Origin: Bog-756 sp963835465
GTDB taxonomy: Bacteria; Actinomycetota; Acidimicrobiia; Acidimicrobiales; RAAP-2
Assembly (NCBI GenBank): GCA_963835465.1
Contig: CAWIFR010000008.1
Coordinates: 372,001-436,000 of the forward strand
DNA length: 64,000 bases
Direction: 5' to 3'
Below are positions 54,920 through 63,100 of this stretch, in pieces; the first letter of the stretch is position 1, and each line of letters begins with the position of its first letter. The translations under genes and the position numbers were made by a program. The notes beneath the pieces are model-generated. The model made no database searches and was not told where the DNA came from. It was given only the letters and a program-made list of their open reading frames with translations.

Positions 54920-56383
54920 TCAGGCCGGTCGGGCCACCTCCGATGGCCCGAGATCCTCGGTCACCGTGGCAGCCGGTCGTCCGCTGGCCGGCCGTTCACC
55001 AGGTGGGAGGGGTGCTGCCCGGGTGACCACGGGCACGTGGGCGGGCCCGGCCGTGGACGGCGTGGGGACGTCGTTGCGGGGTCGGGCCTGTCCGGCGATC
55101 ACGTCGTTGAGCCGAGCCACCGCCGGGAGGCCGGCGTCGATCACCTCGACCATCGGGTCGGGCCGACCGCCCAGCTGGGCCGAGACCCAGTGGCGGAGCC
55201 GCCCGTCGAGCTCGGCCACCACCTCGGGGTGCCGGTCGGCCACGTCGTGCTGCTCCTCGGGATCCGCCCGCACGTCGTAGAGCTCCACGCCGCTGCGCCC
55301 GTAGATGGTGGGCTGGAGAAACCGGATGAGCTTCCACTCCGGGGTCCGGATGGCCCGGGAGGCCTGCCAGGTGGCCTCACTGAGCATCACCGCGTCGCGG
55401 TGGGTGGCGGTCTCCCCCCGCATCAGCGGAAAGAGCGACCGACCGTTGATCCCCTCGGCCTCGGGCAGGCCCAGGGTCTCGAGGATGGTGGGGAGGACGT
55501 CCACCAGCGTCACCATGGCGTCGGGCGCCGACACCGGGATGCGGCCGGGCGCCCACAGCACCAGGGGGACGTGGGTCACCGAGTCGTACAGCCCGGCATG
55601 GTCGAACCAGGAATCGTGCTCGGTCATGTTCTCGCCGTGGTCGCCGAACAACACCACCATGGTGTCCTCTAAGAGTCCCTCCCGCTCGAGGTGGCCGAAG
55701 ATGTTGCCGATCTCGAAGTCGAGGTAGGCGACCTCGGCGTCGTAGAGGTCGGCGATGTAGTCGAGGTTGGGCATGGCGTCGAGGAAGTCGTAGAGGTTCT
55801 GCTTGAACAGCGGGTAGCTCGGACGACCCTCGAGCTTGGCCATGATCTCGGGGTCGACCCGCCCGGCCGTGTCGGAGGTGAAGCGCTCTTTGAACGGCGA
55901 CGGCGGGACGTAGGGGATGTGGGCGTCCCAGAAGTGGAGGAAGAGGAAGAAGTCCCGGTCCCGATGCTCGGTGATCCACGGAAGTCCGATGCCGTTGATC
56001 ACCGACCCCGGCGACCGGGAGCGGCCGGGTGGCGGCATGTAATCGTCGTAGCCGCGGATGAACCAGTCCTTCATGGCGAAGAGGTGGTCGACGGCACCGG
56101 TGACGTAGCCGTTGCGCCGCAGCAGTGACGGCAGCCACAGCGTCTCCTCGGGCAGGTAGGCGGCCGGGTGGAAGTGCGAGACGATGCCGGTCTTGATCCC
56201 GAACTGGCCGGTGAACAGCGCGGTGTGCGAGGGCTGGGTCGGGATGTCGGTGGCGTAGGTCTGGGAGAACAGGGAACCCTCGCCGGCGATCCGGTCGAGG
56301 TTGGGCGTGAGGCCGCGCTGATTGCCCAGGCTGCTCAGGTGGTCGGCCCGGAGCGTGTCGAGCGAACAGATGACGAGGTTCAT
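54920..56383 (-). CDS. Sulfatase-superfamily hydrolase lacking the formylglycine cysteine
   Basis: A 487-residue alkaline-phosphatase-superfamily protein, uninterrupted. The first metal block NLVICSLDTLRADHLSSLGN, the second VVLFGDHGENMTEHDSWFDH, and THVPLVLWAPGRIPV are typical of sulfatases. At the nucleophile position it reads DIPTQPSHTALFTGQFG, so Thr replaces the Cys of CxPxR and His replaces the Arg. Thr nucleophiles occur in phosphatase or phosphodiesterase relatives, so this may act on phosphate or phosphonate esters, or transfer groups. No signal peptide. A CAC/GTG element lies about 195 bp upstream. ATG 56383 is chosen at the conserved start. Confidence 0.85.
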   Translation of the reverse strand: MNLVICSLDTLRADHLSSLGNQRGLTPNLDRIAGEGSLFSQTYATDIPTQPSHTALFTGQFGIKTGIVSHFHPAAYLPEETLWLPSLLRRNGYVTGAVDHLFAMKDWFIRGYDDYMPPPGRSRSPGSVINGIGLPWITEHRDRDFFLFLHFWDAHIPYVPPSPFKERFTSDTAGRVDPEIMAKLEGRPSYPLFKQNLYDFLDAMPNLDYIADLYDAEVAYLDFEIGNIFGHLEREGLLEDTMVVLFGDHGENMTEHDSWFDHAGLYDSVTHVPLVLWAPGRIPVSAPDAMVTLVDVLPTILETLGLPEAEGINGRSLFPLMRGETATHRDAVMLSEATWQASRAIRTPEWKLIRFLQPTIYGRSGVELYDVRADPEEQHDVADRHPEVVAELDGRLRHWVSAQLGGRPDPMVEVIDAGLPAVARLNDVIAGQARPRNDVPTPSTAGPAHVPVVTRAAPLPPGERPASGRPAATVTEDLGPSEVARPA

Positions 56384-56874
56384 GCCCACCCCCCGCCGGC
56401 CGTGGACGTGGACGTCCTGGTCACTCGTGGCGCCCGCAGTACGGACGACTCCTCGGTGGGAACGCGCGCTGCCCGTCGATTCGGTCTCATGGTGTCCCTG
56501 CCTTCGCTCTGCAGGAGCACCCACGGCCACGTCCGACCGCTGCACACCCTGCCCCACCGCGAGCGTACTCAATGACTCACTTATAGTGCACATCCTGTCA
56601 CGCAGAGTGGTCATTCACGAAGCAGGGGCAACGGGTCGGGGGCGCCCTCGACCGCCGCCGCCGAGGTGTCCGGTGTGGACGGATTGAGCTCCTCACTGGT
56701 CGGCCCCCGCTGGCAGCCGAGGTTCCAGGAAGGTCGACCGCCACGGGCAGCGCCCGGACCTGGCCGACCACGGTGGCGAGGGGCAGGCTGACGAGAACGG
56801 TGACGGCGGCGACCGGGTGGCGGGCCGTCGGGTCGGGGTGGTGCCGGCGGGGAGACGGGTGGTGCCCGGCCGGC
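56384..56874. other. Intergenic region upstream of the sulfatase-like gene
   Basis: No convincing gene; small frames are Arg/Pro-rich. It holds the CAC/GTG element at 56578-56609. Confidence 0.5.
56578..56609 (-). promoter_or_regulatory. Tandem CAC-N5-GTG element upstream of the sulfatase-like gene
   Basis: On the plus strand CACTTATAGTG (56578-56588) and CACGCAGAGTG (56599-56609), exactly 21 bp apart. Read toward the gene, the distal site is CACTCTGCGTG and the proximal site CACTATAAGTG, each followed by A. The 11-mer at 56578 is identical to the proximal site before cysD. Confidence 0.75.
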
Positions 56875-58509
56875 TCACGCACCCCCGGGTGCGGCCGGCC
56901 GTTCCGGCGGACCGCTCCGCTCGTAGACTTTGATGCGTCCCTGGGTGACCTTCAGCCGGAAGTCGGCGAAGCGGTCGGGGTGGGCCGTCAGGTCGGCGGT
57001 CACCGCGTCACCGGGATAGGCGACCACCCAGGCCACGTTGGCGGCCGGGTCGGCCAGGGCGTGGGCGAAGTAGGGATGGAACCCGATGGTCACGAACTCC
57101 TTCAGGTCCAGCCCGGACGAGAACATGAGGGACGAGGCGGCCGAGTCGTCGGCCAGCACCTCACCACCCCGGTAGTGACGGGCCAGGTAGTTGGCGGCCA
57201 CCTCGGGCCGCCCGGCCGCCGCGCTCGACGTGCCGGTGCGACCGTCGGCCAGGGTGAGCGGGGTCCCGACGGCCATGAGCACGACGGCCGCCGCCGTGGT
57301 GGCCACCACCACCGGCATGGTCCACCGCCACCGCCCGACCAGCGTGCCCACGGCGACGGCGCACAGCGGGAGGGCGACCACCCCGTAGCGGTCGTTCCAC
57401 ATCTCGTGCGGGAAGAGCTGGGGGACCCGGATGGTGGTCTGGCCGGCATAGAGGGACACCGCCTCGAAGGCGACGGGTGCGGCCAGCAGGGCCATGGTGA
57501 ACAGGGTCCGGCGCCGGTCCGGGTGCCGGACCGCGGTCAGCGCAACCAGTGAGACGCCGGCCAGGATGAGGATGGGGCCCCCGACCACGTCCACCACGTC
57601 CCACCCGTAGGTGAGCACGCTCTGCCAGACGCTGCCCTTGGTGCCGAGCAGGCCGAACTGGGCCTGGGCCCCGTTGATGGCCTGGGCGCTGTAGGCGCTG
57701 TGCAGGAAGTAGAGCGGGTCGTGGAAGATGATCAGGTTGTAGAGGACCCACAACACCAGACCGTAGAGGGCGATGGCCCCGAACAGCACCAGGCTGGCCT
57801 GGGGGGACTTGCGGCGGCGATCGGTGAGGCGCACCCAGGCGGCCACCACGACCAGGGAGGCGGCCAGGAGCGCCCAGCCCTCGTAGCGGGTGAGCGTGGC
57901 ACAGAAGATGAGCAGGGAGCTCCACAGCAGCTCCCGGACGGCGAGGGTACGCATCCAGCGGCTGAGATGGAACGTGGCCCCGACCATGAAGGCCAGCAGC
58001 ACGGGCTCGGTAAGGGCCGTCGACTGGATGTAGAGCACGTTGAGGTTGACGATGAACACCGCCATGCCCACCCAGGCCCCGAGCCGGTTGGCCGTGAGCT
58101 CCTCGACCAGCGAGAAGATGCGCAACGAGGTGTAGACGAAGCACAGCCCGCTCACGATGGCACCGGCCGCCCCGTTGTGCCACAACGGGGTGATGGCCAC
58201 GAAAGGGACCAGCAGGATGTGGGGCAGGGGCAGCCAGACGCTCCCGAGCTGGGCCAGGCCGGGCGTGAGGCCGTCGGTGACGTGCCTGGCCACGTCGAGG
58301 TGGGCGCGGGCGTCCCCGTAGAGGGTCATGGAGTGGGTGGCCGCCGACCACGCCGTGGCCACCCCGGCGGCCAGCAGAGCCACCGCCCCGGCGAGGAGCG
58401 GCGGGTAGAGCGGTCGGGGGTCCCCGGCAGGGTCGGCGACGTCGGAGTCGACCTCGGGGCCGGTGCCGTCGGCGGCGGCCTGCGGGCGGGGAAGGGTGAC
58501 GAGGGCCAT
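56875..58509 (-). CDS. Polytopic GT-C (GT39/mannosyltransferase-like) membrane protein
   Basis: A 544-residue protein with about ten membrane helices (e.g. LLAGAVALLAAGVATAWSAA, LGAWVGMAVFIVNLNVLYIQ, IALYGLVLWVLYNLIIFHDP, GPILILAGVSLVALTAV, MPVVVATTAAAVVLMAVGTP). The first outside loop has TLYGDARAHLDVARHVTDGL with the Asp typical of GT-C enzymes, and LTRYEGWALLAASLVVV. A soluble C-terminal domain (about 440-544) is outside. It likely moves a sugar from a polyprenyl-phosphate donor. Its start lies 5 bp after the stop of the GT2 gene, forming an operon. Confidence 0.75.
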   Translation of the reverse strand: MALVTLPRPQAAADGTGPEVDSDVADPAGDPRPLYPPLLAGAVALLAAGVATAWSAATHSMTLYGDARAHLDVARHVTDGLTPGLAQLGSVWLPLPHILLVPFVAITPLWHNGAAGAIVSGLCFVYTSLRIFSLVEELTANRLGAWVGMAVFIVNLNVLYIQSTALTEPVLLAFMVGATFHLSRWMRTLAVRELLWSSLLIFCATLTRYEGWALLAASLVVVAAWVRLTDRRRKSPQASLVLFGAIALYGLVLWVLYNLIIFHDPLYFLHSAYSAQAINGAQAQFGLLGTKGSVWQSVLTYGWDVVDVVGGPILILAGVSLVALTAVRHPDRRRTLFTMALLAAPVAFEAVSLYAGQTTIRVPQLFPHEMWNDRYGVVALPLCAVAVGTLVGRWRWTMPVVVATTAAAVVLMAVGTPLTLADGRTGTSSAAAGRPEVAANYLARHYRGGEVLADDSAASSLMFSSGLDLKEFVTIGFHPYFAHALADPAANVAWVVAYPGDAVTADLTAHPDRFADFRLKVTQGRIKVYERSGPPERPAAPGGA

Positions 58510-58514
58510 GGGAC

Positions 58515-60198
58515 TCAGGAGGCCGTGCCGGCTTGGGCCATGACCAGGGGCTCGGGCAGCTCGGGGATCTCGCCGGGGTCCTCGAACTTGCAGAACCCGT
58601 GCTCGGTCTTCTCCCAGAAGGTGGGCTTGGTGAACAGCTGGATGAGGGCCTTCCAGGCCCCGACCGACATGAGGATCCAGTAGAGCGGGACCAGCAGGGC
58701 GTACTTCACGTCCTCGTAGTTGCGCCGACCGAAGCACCCGCTCACCACCGACAGCACGCAGGCGGCGTTCCCCACGATCAGGCCCAGGGTGCCGAGGTAG
58801 AGGACGGGCCACGGGAAGAGGGACTCGATGAGGTTGAGCTTGGTGGCGAACCACAACACGGCCAGCAGCCAGAAGACCGGGTTGAGCAGCAGGCAGAGGG
58901 TCCCGGCCCCGAAGAACAGCTGGAAGGCGATGAAGGTCTTCGCCCCCATCGCCCGGGCCAGGTGGACGGGCCGGCGCATGTGGAAGAGGTAGGTCTGCAG
59001 GTACCCCTTCACCCACCGGCTGCGCTGGCGCACCCAGTTGCGGTAGCGACTGGTGGCCTCCTCGTAGGTGGTGGTCTCCAGGACGGCGGTCTTCCAGCCC
59101 TGCAGGTAGATGCGCAGGCCCAGATCAGCGTCCTCGGTCACGTTGAAGCTGTTCCACCCACCGATCTCCCGTAGCCGGGCGGTGATGAAGTGGTTGGAGG
59201 TGCCCCCCAGAGGGATGACCACGTCCATGGCCTGGAGACCGGGCAGGAACTGGTCGAACCAGACCGAGTACTCGGCGGTGAACCACCGGGTGAGCAGGTT
59301 GTACGAACGGTTGAAGTAGTTGAGCTGGGCCTGGAGGCAGACCACGGCGGGGTCGGTCTCGGCGAAGGCCATCACCGACTTGCGCAATTGGTCGGCCTCG
59401 GGCCGGTCCTCAGCGTCGTAGATCACCAGGTACTCCCCGGTGGCCCGCTCGAGTCCGTGGTTGCAGGCGCGCGGCTTGCCCTCGGGCCCACGTCGGGGAT
59501 GACCAGGACGTCGAAGCAGGCCGGCAGGTCCATGGCCGACGCCGCCTCTCTCGTCTCGACATCGTCCTCCTCGAGCAGCAGCTTCACGTCGAGCCGTTCC
59601 TCGGGATAGTCGAGCGAGAGGATGCCGTCCACCAGCTGGGCGAGCATGGAGGCCTCGTGGTAGACGGGCAGCAGGATGGTGTAGACGGGGAGCGCACCGT
59701 CGGGGATGCGTGCACCGCCCACGTTCACCGACACCTGCTGGGGATGGTTGAGGGCCTTGCTGATCAGGACCAGCTTCATCACGTTGGAGGCCATGAAGAA
59801 GACCACCAGGACGGCCATGACCGCCACCACGGTGGCCACCGGGGCCACCACCAGGCCGGCGACCAGGGCCACGCCGAGGAGGAGGAGGGCCACCCGCTGC
59901 CGGGCGGACAGCACCGTGGGCTGCTCGGTCGGCGGGGTGAGGGGCCGCGGTTCCCCGGTCGGGTCGGGCGGTTGGCATTCGGCCGCCTCGGGCTCCGAAC
60001 CCACCGAGTGCAGATTGCCCAGGAGCTGGTACACGGTGACCGTGTCCCCGCCCTGGACGGCACCCTGGTGGGCCGGGTGCGGGTTGGTGGCGACGGCTGG
60101 ACCGGGTTGGTCCCGGTCAGCGTCCCCGCCACGGAGTGGTCCGACGTCGGGGCAGGCGCCCGGTCCATCCGCTTGGTCCAGTCGGTCATCCAGGTCAC
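58515..60198 (-). CDS. GT2 family membrane glycosyltransferase (two apparent frameshifts)
   Basis: About 560 residues. Two N-terminal helices (VALLLLGVALVAGLVVAPVA, VVAVMAVLVVFFMASNVMKL) precede a GT2 domain: YTILLPVYHEASMLAQLVDG, YLVIYDAEDRPEADQLRKSV, PLGGTSNHFITARLREIGGW, NVTEDADLGLRIYLQGWKT and RQRSRWVKGYLQTY. Further helices come after about residue 380. The motifs resemble beta-glycan synthases. Breaks near 59490 and 60095 each fit one lost base. GTG 60198 begins just after the upstream gene's stop (60200), suggesting coupling. GTG 60034 is a shorter option if the second break is not real. Confidence 0.82.
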
Positions 60199-60199
60199 G

Positions 60200-63100
60200 T
60201 CAGCTCCCGGTCACGGTCAGGGCGTTGAAGCCGGCGGTCGCCGACGCGGCCGGCGAGTGTGAGGTCAGGGCGGCGCCGGCCAGCAGTGGGCCGGCCATGG
60301 AGGCCAGGGTGACCGTCGATCCGGGGACGACGGTCCAGCTGGTCCCGTCGGTCGAGGTGGCGGCGGCGAAGGTGCTGCCCGTCCGGGTCACCTCGACGTA
60401 GAGGGGCGCAGTGCCGGCCAGGCTGGCCAGCTGGACGGCCGATCCGCCCTGGGTGGGCCTCTCCTGGACGACCACGCCGTTCCCCGTCGTCACGTAGACC
60501 GAGTAGAACGCGGAGCCCGGGTCGGTGGTGGCCCGCACCATCGTCCCGGCCTTGGCCCACGGGTCGGAGGCCGTCAGCGAGGAGACCTGGCTGGAGACCG
60601 AGCCGTTGGCGGCCAGCGCCTGCCATGCGTAGTGGAAGGCGTCGGCCGTGCCCCAGATGTCGGGGCCTCCGGCGGTCAGGGTCCACGAGGGGCCGCTGGT
60701 GGTCTGGCCGCCGATGGGCGTGGCCGCCCCGATGTCCGAGCAGCTCCAGCCGGCCGGGCAGTTGAGGGCAGAGGGGGCGACCGAACCCGGGGCGACCGAC
60801 ACCGTGTCGAAGGTCACGGCCGAGCCGGTGCCCTGGGCATGCGAGGTGATGGCCAGACCGGCGAGGAGGGGCTGGGGCAGTGCGAGCACCTGGGCCGATC
60901 CGGGCACGAGGGCCCACGTGCTGCCATCCGTCGAGGTGTACGCGCTGTAGGTGGTCGTCGCCCCCGAGGTGTAGCGCCCCACCCTCAGGTAGGTGGGCAC
61001 CGTTCCCGGCACGGCCACCTGCGCGGTGCTGCCCGCCTGGGTGCCCCGCCACTGCACGGCGATGCCGTGGCCCGGAGTGACCAGGGCGGCGTAGTACGGC
61101 GAGCCCGGGTCGGTGGTGGCCCGCAGCATCACACCGGCCTTGGCCCAGGCGTTGGTGTTCTGCTGACTGACCACGTGGGCCGAGACCGTGCCGTCACCGT
61201 TGAGGGTCTGGGCGGCCAGATGGAAGGCGTCGGCCGTCCCCCAGATGTCCCCTCCCCCACCCACCTCGGACCAGGTCCCGTTGGCCAGGGTGTCCGAGCC
61301 GGCCGGCAGGGCGCCGCCGATGTCCGAGCAGCTCCACCCGGTCGGGCACAGGCCCGGGGGCGGGGACTCCTCCGGCGTGACGGCCACGGTGTCCAGGGTC
61401 ACGGCCGAGCCGGTGCCCTGGGCGTGCGAGGTGATCCCGAAGCCGGCGAGCAGTGTGCCCCCCATGGCCAGCACCTGGGTGGAGCCGGGCACCAGCGTCC
61501 ACGCGGTCCCGTCGGCCGACGAGTAGGCGCTGAAGTAGATGGAGGGCCCCGACGAGTACCGGGTCACCTTCAGGTAGACCGGTGCGGTTCCCGGCACGAG
61601 GATCTGCGACGTCGACCCGCCCTGGGTGGTCCGCCACTGGACGGCCAGACCCTGGCCCGGCGTGATCAAGGCGGCGTAGTAGGGCGAGCCCGGGTCGGTG
61701 GTGGCCCGGAGCATGGGCCCGGCCTTGGCGAAGGGGCTGGTGTTCTGCTGGGCGGTGACATGGGCGGTGACCGACCCGTCGGCGGGCAGGGTCTGGTTCA
61801 CCAGATGGAACGCGTCGGCCGTGGCCCAGATGTCACCGCCGCCCCCCACCTCGGACCAGGTGCCGTTGGCCAGGCTGTCCTGCCCGGGGGGCAGGGCGCC
61901 GCCGATGTCGTTGCAGCTCCATCCGCTGGGGCAGACCCCCGGCGGGATCGAGGCCCCGCCGAACTGGGCCAGGCTGTCCACCGTGGTCACCGTGTAGGCG
62001 GCGTCGTTGTGCGAGTCGGTGGCGATGCCCGAGGTGAGGGGGCCGGTCAGGGTCAGGGCCACCGTGGAGCCGGGGATCCACGTCCAGTGGACCCCGTCGG
62101 ACGAGGTGAAACCGGAGTAGTAGACCACCCCGGTCGTGGTGTTGGTGTACCGCTCGGCCAGCACGTAGACCGGGGTCACGGCGGGAAGGTTGGAGCCGCC
62201 CCCGGCCGGATTGGCCAGGAGCTGGTTGGTCAGGGCCCCCTCGGAGGGGCGCCACTGGACGATGACCCCGTTGGCCGGGGTGGCGAACACGCCGAAGTAG
62301 GGGGCCTCGGGGTCGGTGCTGCCCTGGCGGATCATGACCCCGCTCTTCACGTAGCCGTCGGTGTACCCGGTCTGGGACACCACTCGGGCGCTGACCGTGC
62401 CGTCACCGTTGGGGGCGTTGGCCGGGTCGGCCGGGAAGGGCTGGTACTCGTAGCGGAAGTTGTCGAATACCGACCAGATGTCCGAGCCGCTGGCCTTGAT
62501 CGTCCAGGTTCCGGTGCCCGAGTTCGAGGTGGGCTCGGACGGGTCGATGTAGGTCTGGTTGCCGGGCATGATGTTGTTGCCGATGTCGGCGCAGCTGAAG
62601 GCGGTCGGGCACACCCCGGCCGGCTGGGCGGTGGACGGGACCAGAGACACCGCGTTGTAGACCACGGCCGGGTTGCTGCGGGCCACCCCGGCGTCGGCGG
62701 CCATGCCGGCCTGGTAGGTGCCCCCCATGGGGATGTTCTGGGTGGAACCGAGCACCGGGGTCCACGTCACACCGTCCGGAGAGGTGAGCGTGGTGAAGGA
62801 CTGGACGCCCGACGTGGGGTCGGTGTAGCTGGCGATCTGGACGTAGGTGCCCGAGGTCACCCCGGGAAGCGGCAGCGTGTTGCCGCCGTCGACGAAGCCG
62901 TCGTAGTACCGCCAGGCCAGGGTGGCCGACCCCCCCGGCTTGTCGAGCACGGCGTAGTAGGGCGAGGTGGGTGACAGGTTGGCGCGCATCATGAGACCCT
63001 CCTGGGCCGCGGCCGGCGAGCCCGCCTGGGTGACCACCTGGGCTGAGAGGGCCTGATCACCGGCCACCGCCTGCGACACGTAGTGGAACGAGTCGACGCC

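Noticed and set aside
56598..56882. Small minus-strand frame between the GT-C gene and the sulfatase-like gene
   Set aside because: Composition is Arg/Pro/His-rich and it overlaps the end of the GT-C gene and the regulatory element.
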